From Aurantiacibacter rhizosphaerae (GTDB lineage Bacteria; Pseudomonadota; Alphaproteobacteria; Sphingomonadales; Sphingomonadaceae): DNA of 64,000 nucleotides. The position numbers and the translations under genes are program-made. The notes under the pieces were generated by a model that worked only from the letters and a program-made list of their open reading frames with translations, had not been told where the DNA came from and searched no databases. This document shows positions 28,673 to 38,669 of the stretch, one piece after another. Location of the stretch: contig NZ_WUBR01000001.1 of NCBI RefSeq assembly GCF_009807005.1, positions 1,534,142-1,598,141 of the forward strand, read 5' to 3'. Each line of letters begins with the position of its first letter. The first letter of the stretch is position 1.

Positions 28673-28827
28673 ATCTGAATTAGTAAGCACCGCATACGAT
28701 TTTTCAGGCCGAGTCCACAAGGTTTTTTCGTAACCGTCAGGGGATGGCCGGGGCTGGGCGCTTGCGGGGAAGGGTGGCGATGGGTAAGTTCGCCTTTCGT
28801 TCCGATTTGCTTTGCTGAAGGCTGTTT

Positions 28828-30258
28828 ATGGATCCGATTGTTCTGGTGTTAGTCGTTCTTGCCCTGGTGTTGGGGGGGCTTGGCTATTGGCTGGGCCAGC
28901 GCCCTGTTGCCGAGTGGCGGGATCGCCATACGCAGCGCGATATAGAGGCAAAGGAACTGGATGAGAAGTTTCGCCGCGCCGTGATCGATCTGGAAAATGC
29001 CACGGTTCGCGCGGATCGCGTGGATGGCCTTGCCGCCCAGATAGAGGTTATTCGGGAGGAGCGCGATACGGCGCGCAACCGTCTCGCCACGCTGGAAGCC
29101 GATGCCGCCAATCACGAACGGCAGATCGTGATGATGAAGGAAGCGCGCGAGGAATTGCTGACCCAGTTCCGCGCCGCGGGCAGCGAGGTGTTGAGCAAGG
29201 CGCAGGAGAAATTCATCGCCGATGCCGCCGAACGCTTCGGCAATTCGGAAAGGGCGAACAAGGAAGCCGTCGCCAATCTGCTGAAGCCTGTGAATGACAG
29301 GCTGGAAAAATACGAACAGCATGTGGGCGCGCTGGAAGCGCAGCGTTCGGATGCGTTTTCCAAGCTTCACCAGCAGATCGAGGGCATGCGGCTGGGCCAG
29401 GAAGAGGTGCGCCGCGAAGCGCAGCGGCTGGGAAATTCGCTCACCAATGCGCCCAAGGCGCGCGGCCGCTGGGGCGAACGCGCCTTGCAGAACCTGCTGG
29501 AACAATGCGGGCTGGCGCAGCACACCGATTTCCACCTCGAACAATCGATGGATACCGACGAAGGCCGCCTGCGCCCCGATGCCATCGTGAACGTGCCGGG
29601 GCAGAAGAAACTGGTGATCGATTCCAAGGTGTCCCTCAACGCATATCAGGCCGCGTTCGAGGCGGATGATGAGGATGAGCGGCAGCGCCATCTGCTGCTG
29701 CACGCCAAATCCATGCGCAACCACGTGCAGACGCTGGGCGCGAAAAGCTATCAAAGCCAGTTTGAGGACGCGCCCGATTACGTGGTGATGTTCGTGCCTG
29801 GAGAGCACTTCGTCGCCGCCGCGCTGGAGGCTGATCCGGAGCTGTGGGACTTCGCCTTTGAAAAGCGCGTTCTGCTGGCGACACCCACCAACCTTGTCGC
29901 CATCGCGCGCACCGTGGCGCAGGTTTGGCGACAGGATGCTCTGGCACAGGAAGCGCAGGAAATCGGGCGCATGGGTGCCGAGCTTTATGACCGTCTGCGC
30001 GTTGCGTCCGAACATCTGAAGCGCATGGGCGGCGGGCTGGATACCGCGGTGAACAATTACAACAAGTTCGTCGGCAGTTTTGAACGCAATGTCCTTTCAT
30101 CCGGCAGGCGTCTGGCGGAAAAGGGTATCGAGATCGGCAAGAAGGAGATCGAGGAGGTCGATCCGGTCGAAAAAATTCCGGCTTATGGATTATCCGATCT
30201 TGCGGAACCGAGCGAAGCGTTGCTTATTGATAGGGACGAGAGCGAGGAGGCTTCGTAA
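28828..30258 (+). CDS. rmuC: DNA recombination protein RmuC
   Basis: The 476-residue protein starts with a TM or hydrophobic anchor (PIVLVLVVLALVLGGLGYWLG), then a long coiled coil (about 40-190) and the RmuC nuclease-like domain with KARGRWGERALQNLLEQCGL, RLRPDAIVNVPGQKKLVIDSKVSL (in parts) and APDYVVMFVPGEHF. RmuC limits recombination at inverted repeats; its exact biochemical activity is uncertain. The next gene, a lipoprotein, begins seven bases after the stop. Confidence 0.95.
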   Translation: MDPIVLVLVVLALVLGGLGYWLGQRPVAEWRDRHTQRDIEAKELDEKFRRAVIDLENATVRADRVDGLAAQIEVIREERDTARNRLATLEADAANHERQIVMMKEAREELLTQFRAAGSEVLSKAQEKFIADAAERFGNSERANKEAVANLLKPVNDRLEKYEQHVGALEAQRSDAFSKLHQQIEGMRLGQEEVRREAQRLGNSLTNAPKARGRWGERALQNLLEQCGLAQHTDFHLEQSMDTDEGRLRPDAIVNVPGQKKLVIDSKVSLNAYQAAFEADDEDERQRHLLLHAKSMRNHVQTLGAKSYQSQFEDAPDYVVMFVPGEHFVAAALEADPELWDFAFEKRVLLATPTNLVAIARTVAQVWRQDALAQEAQEIGRMGAELYDRLRVASEHLKRMGGGLDTAVNNYNKFVGSFERNVLSSGRRLAEKGIEIGKKEIEEVDPVEKIPAYGLSDLAEPSEALLIDRDESEEAS

Positions 30259-30264
30259 CACCCC

Positions 30265-31002
30265 ATGAATATTACGCGCGCCCTTGGTGCAACCCTTCCG
30301 CTATTGGCTCTGCTATCCGCCTGCGATCGCAGCGATCCGCCGTCTGAGCGGCTTGAGCGCGCGGCGGAGGAACTGGTCTCCGACGTGGATAGCGAGCAAT
30401 TGCCTGCGCAACAGGCCGACGGGCCGTGGGCACCGCGCAATGAGTGCAACGCGCTGCCGGGCGCGATAGATTTTCAGGCCAGCCTGCAGGCGGCCATCGA
30501 CACCCGCGATGCCGATGCGCTGGTGGCGCTGGCGGCGGAAGATGTGAAGCTGGATTTTGGCGGCGGTTCGGGCCGGGCGCAATTGCGTGAAAAGCTTGCC
30601 GCAGATGATGGCGCGTTCTGGAAGACGCTGGAACAATTGCTCAACCTCGGCTGCGCGGCGGGTGACGAAACCTCCATCACCCTGCCGTGGTATTTCGCGC
30701 AGACGATCCCGGTCGATCCCTATATGGGCGCCATTGTTACAGGCGAGGACGTGCCGCTTTACAGCGCACCCGCCGCCGACGCATCCGAACTCGCCACGAT
30801 TTCGTGGGATGCGGTGGAACGATTGCCCGACGATACGCAGCGCGAAGGCTTCGAACGCGTCGCCTGGACACGGCCCGAAAGCGAAGAGCGCGTGGAAGGC
30901 TACATCGCGAAGGACAAGCTGCGTTCCATGATCGACTACCGCCTGATCGCCAATCGCCGCAATGATCGTTGGCGGATTACGGCGCTGGTTGCGGGGGATT
31001 GA
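30265..31002 (+). CDS. Lipoprotein of unknown function
   Basis: A 245-residue protein with a lipoprotein signal (MNITRALGATLPLLALLSAC, lipid Cys20). An NTF2-like helical segment (FQASLQAAIDTRDADALVALAAEDVKLDF) is followed by a C-terminal part resembling an SH3-like fold (VPLYSAPAADASELATISWDAVERL). Cotranscription with rmuC is likely from the seven-base gap. No function assigned. Confidence 0.8.
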   Translation: MNITRALGATLPLLALLSACDRSDPPSERLERAAEELVSDVDSEQLPAQQADGPWAPRNECNALPGAIDFQASLQAAIDTRDADALVALAAEDVKLDFGGGSGRAQLREKLAADDGAFWKTLEQLLNLGCAAGDETSITLPWYFAQTIPVDPYMGAIVTGEDVPLYSAPAADASELATISWDAVERLPDDTQREGFERVAWTRPESEERVEGYIAKDKLRSMIDYRLIANRRNDRWRITALVAGD

Positions 31003-31071
31003 TTTGAGACGGGTCTTGGGTCTGCTTACGACCCGGTTTGGGACATTAGGCCCAACCTTTATTCCATCCCA

Positions 31072-31407
31072 ATGAAGTGGCTCGTTTTCGTCCTACCGCT
31101 TGCGCTCCCCGCCTGTTCGAGAGTGGAGAACACATTTGTGGTCGAAGATGAGCAGCGGGCCGTGGTTGCGGCCAACCTACTGCTCTGCAGTGAAGAAACT
31201 CCGCTCCGACGCAGCGGCGGGCGGTTCTCGGTTAGCAAGGCTATCGACTGCGAGGGCAGCGGGCGTATCGCGCTTCGCTACGCATCCGGAAGCGAGCATG
31301 ACTGCGCCATAGACTACGTAACTCCCGGCGCAGTGCAGAGCATCACCTTTCGCGCGACCGAGAAGGGTTGCACGGTGTTTAATCACTTCGTCAGCTTCCC
31401 ACCCTAA
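31072..31407 (+). CDS. Small lipoprotein of unknown function
   Basis: A 111-residue protein with a short lipoprotein signal (LPLALPAC, Cys15). Mature part has four further Cys (LLLCSE, IDCEGS, HDCAID, KGCTVF), plausibly forming two disulfides in the periplasm. Codon use resembles the neighbours less in its first third. No family recognised; it sits between the rmuC lipoprotein and a convergent methyltransferase gene. Confidence 0.65.
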   Translation: MKWLVFVLPLALPACSRVENTFVVEDEQRAVVAANLLLCSEETPLRRSGGRFSVSKAIDCEGSGRIALRYASGSEHDCAIDYVTPGAVQSITFRATEKGCTVFNHFVSFPP

Positions 31408-31416
31408 AAGCCGACC

Positions 31417-32241
31417 TCAGCTTCTCATCGCCTCCAGCACCTCATACCCCAGCACCGCCGCTGCCACGGCCGCGTTTAAACTATCGGCGCGGCCTTTCAT
31501 CGGCATGGTGACGCGCAGGTCGCACGCCATTTCGTAAGCTTCAGGCAGGCCTTGCGATTCGTTGCCCACCATCACGAAGCTTGGCGCGGCGTATGGCGCA
31601 CCGCGATAGGGCACGGCATCGCGGAGCGAGGCTGCGACCAGTTGCCCGTCACCGCCGCGCAGCCACGGCAGGAATTCGTCGAACGTAGCGCGCGCCAATT
31701 TCTGCGTGAACACCGCGCCCATGCTGGCGCGCACCGCTTCCACGCTGAAAGGGTCAGCGCAGTCGTCGATCAGGATCAGCCCGCCAGCGCCGATCGCATC
31801 GCCTGTGCGCAGCATGGTGCCAAGATTGCCCGGATCGCGCAGGGCCTGCGCCACCAGCCAGATTTTCGCCGCCGAACGGTTCAGCGATGCCAGCGACGTA
31901 TCGAACTCAGCAAAAACGCCCGCCACGCTTTGCGGATTGTCCTTGCCGGTGATCTTGGAAAGAATGTCAGGAGAGGTGACGATCACCTCGCCGCCCGCCG
32001 CCGCCACGGTATCCTCCAGCGCGTCGATCAACGGGTGGGGATCACGCCCGGCGGCCATCACCAGCATTTGCGGAACATGGCCGCATTCGCGTGCGTCCGT
32101 CAGCAGGCGCAGGCCTTCTGCCAGGAATACGCCTTCGCGCTTGCGGTGTTTCTTCTCGCGCAGGGATCGCAGATATTTGACGGTGGGATTGGAAAAGCCG
32201 GTGATCTCGCGCCGGGCGTTGCGCACGGTGGAAGAGGGCAT
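31417..32241 (-). CDS. TrmH/SpoU-family RNA 2'-O-methyltransferase
   Basis: The 274-residue SPOUT methyltransferase has an N-terminal substrate-binding domain (KYLRSLREKKHRKREGVFLAEGLRLL, the SpoU_sub_bind pattern) and the trefoil-knot motifs QALRDPGNLGTMLRTGDAIGA, VMVGNESQGLP and MPMKGRADSLNAAVAAAVLGYE. It probably modifies 23S rRNA or tRNA; the position cannot be told. Its ATG shares a base with the HPr stop (TGATG), making it the last gene of the chvI-to-HPr run. Confidence 0.93.
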   Translation of the reverse strand: MPSSTVRNARREITGFSNPTVKYLRSLREKKHRKREGVFLAEGLRLLTDARECGHVPQMLVMAAGRDPHPLIDALEDTVAAAGGEVIVTSPDILSKITGKDNPQSVAGVFAEFDTSLASLNRSAAKIWLVAQALRDPGNLGTMLRTGDAIGAGGLILIDDCADPFSVEAVRASMGAVFTQKLARATFDEFLPWLRGGDGQLVAASLRDAVPYRGAPYAAPSFVMVGNESQGLPEAYEMACDLRVTMPMKGRADSLNAAVAAAVLGYEVLEAMRS

Positions 32242-32516
32242 CAGTCCTCCCCGAACTTGCCTTCGACCAGGGCAATCAGCTCTGCCAGCTTGGCGGGCGC
32301 ATCATCGCCGGCAACGCGGATTTTCACCGTGTCCCCCATCGCCGCGCCCAGCATCATCAGGCCGAGGATCGATCCGCCGGCAGCTTCCTGACCGTCCTTC
32401 TCCACGAAAACATGATGGCCATCCATCGCGCTGGCAGCGGTGACGAACTTGGCACTGGCACGGGCGTGAAGGCCGCGTTTGTTGGGGATGACGATGTCCT
32501 GACTTACTTCACTCAT
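32241..32516 (-). CDS. ptsH: HPr phosphocarrier protein
   Basis: The 91-residue HPr has the phospho-accepting His17 in NKRGLHARASAKFV and the regulatory serine region EAAGGSILGLMML (Ser49), target of the HprK encoded three genes upstream. Start MSEVSQDIVIPNKRG is chosen over a codon 15 residues earlier that overlaps the EIIA gene. In alphaproteobacteria without sugar permeases this chain is regulatory (PTS-Ntr-like). Confidence 0.94.
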   Translation of the reverse strand: MSEVSQDIVIPNKRGLHARASAKFVTAASAMDGHHVFVEKDGQEAAGGSILGLMMLGAAMGDTVKIRVAGDDAPAKLAELIALVEGKFGED

Positions 32517-32529
32517 CGCCGTCTCCTCT

Positions 32530-32934
32530 TCAGGCGTCCTGACCAAGGAATTCTGACGCAAGGGTGATATAATTGCGTCCCGCCTCCCTTGCGGCGGCGG
32601 CGGCTTGGCCCAACGGCAATTCCTTGCGCGCGCCTGCCAGCCTGATCAGCATGGGCAGGTTAATCCCGGCCAGCACTTCCGTGCGGCCCGATTGTAGCAG
32701 TGAAATAGCCAGATTTGATGGGGTGCCGCCAAACAGATCCGTCAGCAGGATCGCGCCGGAGCCTGTGTCCACCTTCTCGATCGCGTCGGCAATTTCCTGC
32801 CGGCGATCTTCCATGTCGTCATTGGGGCCGATGCAGATCGTGGCGATTGCATCCTGCTGCCCAACGACGTGTTCCATGGCGGAAACGAATTCCTCGGCCA
32901 GGCGGCCGTGGGTGACGAGAATCAGTCCGATCAT
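32530..32934 (-). CDS. PTS mannose-type EIIA component
   Basis: A 134-residue EIIA of the mannose (EIIA-Man) fold with the phospho-His9 in GLILVTHGRLAEEF and the subunit motif LLTDLFGGTPSNLA. No EIIB or EIIC genes are near, so it is likely a phosphorylation-dependent regulator fed by HPr, as in other alphaproteobacteria (often called ptsM). Thirteen bases separate it from ptsH. Confidence 0.93.
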   Translation of the reverse strand: MIGLILVTHGRLAEEFVSAMEHVVGQQDAIATICIGPNDDMEDRRQEIADAIEKVDTGSGAILLTDLFGGTPSNLAISLLQSGRTEVLAGINLPMLIRLAGARKELPLGQAAAAAREAGRNYITLASEFLGQDA

Positions 32935-32989
32935 GAAACTAAGATGCTCTTTGCGCTGTTAACGGTTGCTGTGGAAGTTGCGGCAATCG

Positions 32990-33913
32990 TCACGGCTGCT
33001 GGCTTCCCTCCACCAGATCTTCCGCGCGCGATTGCAGGTTGCGATGCAGCACGGTGGGCGAAAAGCCGCCCTGGCGCAACTCCTGCGCCATCTTCTCCGC
33101 CGTGTAAACAGAACGGTGCCTTCCGCCTGTGCATCCGAACGCGATATTCACGTAGGCCTTGCCCTGTTCGGCATAATGGGGAAGCAGTTCCAGCAGAAGG
33201 CTGCGGATCTTGTCGAAGCTGGAGGCGAACACGGCGCTGCGTTCGATGAATTCGCCAACGCCTGTGTCCAGCCCGGTCTGTTCGCGCAGCCCTGCCTCCC
33301 AATGCGGATTGTCCAGATAGCGCATGTCGAACACCAGATCGGCGGTGGGCGGCTTGCCACGTGCAAAACCGAAGCTGGAGACAGTAACAGTCATCTGCTG
33401 CGGCGCGGTTTGCTGGAACTGGTCGCGAATCGTTTGCTTCAGGTCATTCGTGGAAAAATCGCTGGTATCGATCAGCACATCTGCCCAGCGGCGCAGCGGG
33501 GCCAGCAATTCACGCTCTGCCGAAATGCCGGATGCCGCCGGAAGATCGCCAGCGAGGAAATGGCGGCGGCGCGTTTCGTTAAATCGCCGCTCCAGCTCGC
33601 CCCCGGCGCAATCCAGAAACAGCGTGGTGATGGAGAGATTATCGTTATCTACCCAGTCCTTAACCCGCTCTATGATCTCGGCCGGCACAAAGCCGCGGGT
33701 GCGGCAATCGAAGCCGATGGCCAGCGAGTGATTGGCATGGTCGGTGCCCACCAGCCGATCCAGCAGGCGGATGGGGAAGTTGTCGATCGACTCCCAGCCC
33801 AGATCCTCCAGCTCGCGCAGGGCCGTGGTCTTGCCCGCGCCCAGCATGCCGGTGACAAGCAGGATGTGTTGCGGCGGGGATGCCGCTGTCGTTTGCAAAC
33901 TCTCTTGTGCCAT
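32990..33913 (-). CDS. rapZ: RapZ-family nucleotide-binding protein
   Basis: The 307-residue protein has the P-loop GMLGAGKTT (22-30), GWESIDNFPIRLLDRL, FDCRTRGF and the C-terminal VNIAFGCTGGRHRSVYTAEKMA, the RapZ (YvcJ) signature. In enterobacteria RapZ binds sRNAs and controls glmS mRNA; in alphaproteobacteria its role is less clear. Located between hprK and the EIIA gene, as expected for this cluster. Confidence 0.95.
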   Translation of the reverse strand: MAQESLQTTAASPPQHILLVTGMLGAGKTTALRELEDLGWESIDNFPIRLLDRLVGTDHANHSLAIGFDCRTRGFVPAEIIERVKDWVDNDNLSITTLFLDCAGGELERRFNETRRRHFLAGDLPAASGISAERELLAPLRRWADVLIDTSDFSTNDLKQTIRDQFQQTAPQQMTVTVSSFGFARGKPPTADLVFDMRYLDNPHWEAGLREQTGLDTGVGEFIERSAVFASSFDKIRSLLLELLPHYAEQGKAYVNIAFGCTGGRHRSVYTAEKMAQELRQGGFSPTVLHRNLQSRAEDLVEGSQQP

Positions 33914-33957
33914 TTGGGCCTGATGTGCGTTTTAGTTACAGTTGTGAAGACTGGACT

Positions 33958-34377
33958 TCAGTCCAGCCCGTGCATTTCCAGCGCGGCCTCTGCCCTGATC
34001 GCAAGATAGGGCGTATCAGGATAAAGCTCAACAAGTGGAACCTCGCGCCCCAAAAGCAGCGATGTCTTATGGCCCAGCGGCAGGCGTTCGGCATCCTTCG
34101 TCAGCTTCAGCACGATGGCGACGGGCGCCCGTGCGGTGGGCACTTCCAGCAGGCCGACATTGCGAATTTCTATCAGGCCTCGCGTATTGGGCGGGGGCGT
34201 TGCCACCACCAGTTCGCCAACCTGATCAAGCGTTACGCCATCATCTCCGATCAGTTCTGCCCCGCGATCCATCAGGGCCAGCGCCAGGCTGGATTTGCCG
34301 ATGCCGGACGGCCCGCTGATCATCATCGCGCGCCCGCGCATCGCCACGCAGGTGACATTTGCAATGACCGCGCTCAT
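33958..34377 (-). CDS. hprK: HPr kinase/phosphorylase, short form
   Basis: The 139-residue protein corresponds only to the C-terminal kinase domain, with Walker A GPSGIGKSS (22-30) and the LIEIRNVGLLEV signature; the N-terminal domain of firmicute HprK is absent, as usual in alphaproteobacteria. It phosphorylates the serine of HPr. Lies 10 bases from the chvG stop, so it is part of the chvI-chvG transcript. Confidence 0.94.
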   Translation of the reverse strand: MSAVIANVTCVAMRGRAMMISGPSGIGKSSLALALMDRGAELIGDDGVTLDQVGELVVATPPPNTRGLIEIRNVGLLEVPTARAPVAIVLKLTKDAERLPLGHKTSLLLGREVPLVELYPDTPYLAIRAEAALEMHGLD

Positions 34378-34387
34378 GCCAGCGCGC

Positions 34388-35956
34388 TCATGCTCCGGGC
34401 AGTTCCAGTGCGAGGCATGCCCCGCAAAGATCGCCGGTCGTCTCCACCACGCTCAGCGTGCCGTCATGCGCCTCTGCAATGGTGCGGCCGATGGCCAGGC
34501 CAAGGCCGGAGTGATTGCCATATTCCTCTCCCTCTGGCCGGTGGGAATGGAAGCGGCGGAACACCTTCTCCCGCTCCGCTTCCGGAATGCCGGGCCCTTC
34601 GTCGCATACGGTTGCGCTGACGCGATCATTTTCGCGCGCAATCGTCACGTTGATCCGGCCACCTTCGGGGGAGAATGACACGGCATTGTCGATCAGGTTC
34701 TCGGCAATCCGTTCCAGCCGGATGGGAACGCCCATCACCACGTCGCTGGTGGTGGTGATGTCTATCGTGATGGTGCAGCTGCGGTTTTCGCTCCGCTCCA
34801 GCTTGCGCGCCACCACGTTGGAAAAAAGCTGCCCCAGTTCCACAGCCTCGAACACGGCGCGGCTGAGTTCTGCATCGATGCGGCTGGCTTCCGATATTTC
34901 CGACACCAGTCGATCGATGCGCCGCACATCATGCGCGGCAATGTCCACCAGCTGGCTGCGCAATTTGGGATCGTCCACCTTGGGCAGCGATTCGGTGGCG
35001 CTGCGCAGCGATGCCAGCGGGTTCTTGATCTCATGCGCGACATCGGCGGCAAAGGCTTCGACGGCATCAATCCGGTGGCGCAGGGTTGCCGTCATGTCAG
35101 ATACCGCACGCGCCAGCAGGCCGATTTCATCGGCGCGTGCATCCATGCGGGGCACCTCCACCTCGCGCTCTCGCCCCAGCCGCACCAGCGATGTGGCGCG
35201 CACAAGGCGGCGCAGCGGCTCTATGATGGTGTTGGCCAGATAGAGGGACAGGATGGTGGACACTACCAGAGCCAGAAGGATGATCGTCATCAGGCTGCTG
35301 CGCGCGTTGCGAACGGCCTGCGTGATATCCGTGGCGTTGCGCGTGGTCAGCAGGCTGGCGCCGTTAATGCCCACAGGCGCGGCTGCATTGATGACAGGCG
35401 TGTTATCCGGCGCGCGGCGCAGTTCGATCTGCGTCAGCCCCTGCTGGCGAACACGCGCCAGTTCCGGCCAGTTGTCGGCCTGCGTTTCCTCAGGCTCTAT
35501 ATAAGGCGGGGGGGAGGGTGCGCGCACGGCGAAGTTCAGCGCATTATCTGTCCACCGCGCCATGTCCTCCAGAAACGGTTCTGCCACCGGATCATCGAAG
35601 GTGAAGGAAGGTTCGTCCAGATCGAAGCTGTCCGCAATCAGCGTGCCGGCGCTGTCATACATGCGCAGCCGCATGCGCTGTTCACGGCCGATCTGGCTTA
35701 GCAGCGCTTCCTGCCTTGCGGAAGTTGCACCGGCCAGCGCCTCCGCCGTGATCTGCGCTTCGATGCGGGCCAGCTTGAAACGCTCGTCCAGCAATTGGCG
35801 GCGATAGGAATCGAGGAAGAACAGGCTGCCTGCCAGCACCAGCAGGGGGATCAGGTTTACCGCAAGGATGCGCGCCGTAAGGGAGCTGCCGATGGGGAAG
35901 GCGAGCCGTTCCAAGCGGCTGGCCTGCAGCGCATCGCGTGCGCTTTCATCAGCCAT
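34388..35956 (-). CDS. chvG: ChvG-type sensor histidine kinase
   Basis: The 522-residue kinase has TM helices at about 29-49 and 223-243 flanking a periplasmic sensor domain of about 170 residues, a HAMP segment, the phospho-His308 in [16 protein letters not shown] and ATPase boxes [24 protein letters not shown] and [16 protein letters not shown]. ChvG-ChvI systems respond to acid or envelope stress. Start [11 protein letters not shown] overlaps the chvI stop by eight bases. Confidence 0.95.
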   Translation of the reverse strand: MADESARDALQASRLERLAFPIGSSLTARILAVNLIPLLVLAGSLFFLDSYRRQLLDERFKLARIEAQITAEALAGATSARQEALLSQIGREQRMRLRMYDSAGTLIADSFDLDEPSFTFDDPVAEPFLEDMARWTDNALNFAVRAPSPPPYIEPEETQADNWPELARVRQQGLTQIELRRAPDNTPVINAAAPVGINGASLLTTRNATDITQAVRNARSSLMTIILLALVVSTILSLYLANTIIEPLRRLVRATSLVRLGREREVEVPRMDARADEIGLLARAVSDMTATLRHRIDAVEAFAADVAHEIKNPLASLRSATESLPKVDDPKLRSQLVDIAAHDVRRIDRLVSEISEASRIDAELSRAVFEAVELGQLFSNVVARKLERSENRSCTITIDITTTSDVVMGVPIRLERIAENLIDNAVSFSPEGGRINVTIARENDRVSATVCDEGPGIPEAEREKVFRRFHSHRPEGEEYGNHSGLGLAIGRTIAEAHDGTLSVVETTGDLCGACLALELPGA

Positions 35957-36719
35957 CGGTGAAACTATAACCGGCGCCGTACAGCGTTTCGATCGCGCCG
36001 AACTGCCCGTCCACCGCACGGAATTTGCGGCGCAGGCGCTTTATGTGCGAATCGACCGTGCGATCATCGACGAAAATATCGTCAGGATAGGCGGCATCCA
36101 TCAGCTGGTTGCGGCTCTTGATCACGCCGGGGCGAATGGCCAGCGCTTCCAGGATCAGGAATTCGGTCACCGTCAGGCTGACCGGTTTGCCGTCCCAGGT
36201 AACCTGGTGGCGCGCCGGGTCCATCGCCAGCCGCCCGCGCGCGATCACCTCATTATTGCCGGTGGGCATGGGGGTGGCCCCTTCCGCCGTTTCAGGCAGA
36301 GGCGCGGCGCGGCGCAGGATCGTGCGGATGCGCGCCAGCAGCAGGCGCTGGCTGAAGGGTTTGGCGATGTAATCGTCCGCGCCCATGGCAAGGCCGGCCT
36401 CTTCATCCTCTTCCTGATCCTTGCTGGTCAGAAAGATCACCGGCAGGTCTGACGATTCGCGCAGTTTCTGCAACAATTCCATGCCATCCATGCGCGGCAT
36501 CTTGATATCGAACACGGCCAGATCAGGCGGATTTTGTTCCAGCGCTGCAAGCGCAGCTTCACCATCGGAATACACGCGCGTGGCGTATCCTTCCGCCTGC
36601 AGGGCGATGGACAGGGTGGTAAGAATGTTGCGATCGTCATCCACCAGGGCGATGGTGCGCTGGCTGTCTGCCGCAGAATTCAAAGGCTCGGCGGTGTTAT
36701 CGTGGCTGGCTTGGGTCAT
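35949..36719 (-). CDS. chvI: ChvI-type response regulator
   Basis: An OmpR/PhoB-type regulator of 256 residues. The receiver domain has the acidic pocket VDDDR, phospho-Asp71 in [15 protein letters not shown] and YIAKPF; the winged-helix DNA-binding domain ends with [16 protein letters not shown] and LYGAGYSF. A linker of about 25 residues is longer than usual. Divergent from pckA, which ChvI controls in some relatives. Confidence 0.95.
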   Translation of the reverse strand: MTQASHDNTAEPLNSAADSQRTIALVDDDRNILTTLSIALQAEGYATRVYSDGEAALAALEQNPPDLAVFDIKMPRMDGMELLQKLRESSDLPVIFLTSKDQEEDEEAGLAMGADDYIAKPFSQRLLLARIRTILRRAAPLPETAEGATPMPTGNNEVIARGRLAMDPARHQVTWDGKPVSLTVTEFLILEALAIRPGVIKSRNQLMDAAYPDDIFVDDRTVDSHIKRLRRKFRAVDGQFGAIETLYGAGYSFTDG

Positions 36720-36848
36720 GCGTTTCCTTGATCACGATTGAAGTAATCGTTCGAAAGCAAAGTGACAACACAGGCGCGTTACCGTTGCGAAAAATCCCCG
36801 CATCTGACTTGTCTCAACAAAGGACAAAATCAAACCGGGCCTGCCAAA

Positions 36849-36877
36849 TTGACGCAGCAAAGTTACACCCCTATGCG
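36849..36877 (+). promoter_or_regulatory. Likely sigma70 promoter of pckA
   Basis: TTGACG (36849-36854) and TATGCG (36872-36877) are 17 bases apart, a good housekeeping promoter spacing, about 64 bases before the GTG start of pckA. GAGGAG at 36931-36936 is the ribosome-binding site. Confidence 0.55.
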
Positions 36878-36941
36878 GTAAATCATTCGCAGGGCATACG
36901 AATGCGCTGCGCTTCATCTTGACCCGTGTTGAGGAGCTAAC

Positions 36942-38552
36942 GTGTCATATACGCTTTCCAAGTCGCTGTCTGATCAAGGCATTGCGACCGCCGCCACTAT
37001 TCATCCAAACCTTGGCAGTGCCGAACTGGTGGAACATGCCATCAGCAAGGGTGAGGGCAAGCTGACCAAACACGGGGCGCTTCTGGTCGATACCGGCAAG
37101 TTCACTGGCCGCAGTGTGAAGGACAAGTTCGTTGTCCGCGATGCGACTACCGAAGATACGATCGACTGGGGCAAGGTCAACCAGCCGATGGCGGAAGATC
37201 ACTGGGCCAATCTGAAGGCCGATTTCCTCGCCGCGACGAAGGACCAGGAAGAGCTTTACGTTGCTGACCTGTTCGGCGGCAGTCAGCCGGAATACCGCGT
37301 GAACGTGCGCGTCATCACGCAGATGGCCTGGCACAACCTGTTCGCTCGCACGCTGCTGGTGCGCCCGTCGGCGGAAGAACTGGCAGGCTTCGATCCTGAA
37401 TATACGATCATCAACCTGCCCAGCTTCAAGGCCGATCCGGAACGCCACGGCTGCCGCAGCGACACGGTGATTGCGGTGAACCTGACGGAAAAGCTGATCC
37501 TGATCGGCAATACCGAATACTCTGGCGAGATGAAGAAGGGCGTGTTCGGCCTGCTGAACTACCTGCTGCCCGAACAGGGCGTGATGCCGATGCACTGCTC
37601 TGCCAACATCGGCCCGGACGGCAAGACGGCGATCTTCTTCGGCCTTTCCGGCACCGGCAAGACCACGCTCTCCGCCGACGCCAGCCGCACGCTGATCGGC
37701 GATGACGAGCACGGCTGGTCGGACGATGCCGTCTTCAACTTCGAAGGTGGCTGCTATGCCAAGATGATCAACCTGTCCGCCGAAGGTGAGCCGGAAATCT
37801 ACGCCACCACCAAGATGTTCGGCACGATCATCGAGAACGTGACGATGGACGAGGACACCCGCGAACTCGACTTCGACGATGGCAGCAAGACCGAAAACAC
37901 CCGCGGCGCCTATCCGATCGAATATATTCCCAACACCAGCGAGAAGAACCTCGGCCCGGCACCGGCCAACGTGATCATGCTGACCGCCGATGCCTTCGGC
38001 GTGCTGCCTCCGATCGCGCGGCTTACTGCCGATCAGGCGATGTACTACTTCCTTTCGGGTTATACCGCGAAGGTGGCCGGCACAGAGATCGGCGTGACCG
38101 AGCCTGAAGCGACGTTCAGCACCTGCTTTGGCGCTGCCTTCATGCCGCGTCACCCCAGCGTCTATGGCAATTTGCTGAAAGAACGCATCGCCAAGGGCGG
38201 CGTGCAGTGCTGGCTGTTCAACACCGGCTGGACCGGCGGCAAATACGGCGTCGGCAGCCGCATGCCGATCAAGGCAACGCGCGGCCTGCTGAATGCCGTG
38301 CTGGACGGCAAGATGGACGACGTTGAATTCCGCAAGGATGAAAACTTTGGCTTTGATGTGCCGGTACACGTGCCCGCTCTGGACGAGGCGGGCATCGACC
38401 AGTCCGTGCTCGATCCGCGCAGCACCTGGGCCGACAAGGAAGAATACGACGCTACCGCGCAGAAGCTCGTCGAACTGTTCGTGGAAAACTTCCACCAGTT
38501 CGCAGAGCACGTGGACGAGGGCGTTCGCCAGGCTGCTCCGCAAGCCGCCTGA
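36942..38552 (+). CDS. pckA: ATP-dependent phosphoenolpyruvate carboxykinase
   Basis: PckA converts oxaloacetate and ATP to PEP, the entry to gluconeogenesis. The 536-residue protein has [43 protein letters not shown] (Walker A region, in parts), IGDDEHGW and [14 protein letters not shown]. Start codon is GTG with GAGGAG spaced five bases upstream. Divergent from chvI-chvG, an arrangement conserved in alphaproteobacteria. A terminator follows. Confidence 0.97.
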   Translation: MSYTLSKSLSDQGIATAATIHPNLGSAELVEHAISKGEGKLTKHGALLVDTGKFTGRSVKDKFVVRDATTEDTIDWGKVNQPMAEDHWANLKADFLAATKDQEELYVADLFGGSQPEYRVNVRVITQMAWHNLFARTLLVRPSAEELAGFDPEYTIINLPSFKADPERHGCRSDTVIAVNLTEKLILIGNTEYSGEMKKGVFGLLNYLLPEQGVMPMHCSANIGPDGKTAIFFGLSGTGKTTLSADASRTLIGDDEHGWSDDAVFNFEGGCYAKMINLSAEGEPEIYATTKMFGTIIENVTMDEDTRELDFDDGSKTENTRGAYPIEYIPNTSEKNLGPAPANVIMLTADAFGVLPPIARLTADQAMYYFLSGYTAKVAGTEIGVTEPEATFSTCFGAAFMPRHPSVYGNLLKERIAKGGVQCWLFNTGWTGGKYGVGSRMPIKATRGLLNAVLDGKMDDVEFRKDENFGFDVPVHVPALDEAGIDQSVLDPRSTWADKEEYDATAQKLVELFVENFHQFAEHVDEGVRQAAPQAA

Positions 38553-38578
38553 CACCTGACACACAGTTGGAGAGGAGG

Positions 38579-38612
38579 ACCCCGCGCGGCGAAAGCCGTA
38601 GCGGGGTCTTTA
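38579..38612 (+). terminator. Intrinsic terminator downstream of pckA
   Basis: CCCCGC and GCGGGG enclose an inner GCGGC/GCCGT pairing and are followed by TCTTT on the plus strand. It starts 27 bases after the pckA stop. Confidence 0.78.
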
Positions 38613-38669
38613 ATATGTCGGATCGGAAGCTTAGGTTCGATGCCTCAGCAATTGACCGGAGAGCACGAC

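Noticed and set aside
36945..38564. Minus-strand open frame of 539 codons
   Set aside because: Mirror of pckA; composition is that of a shadow frame.
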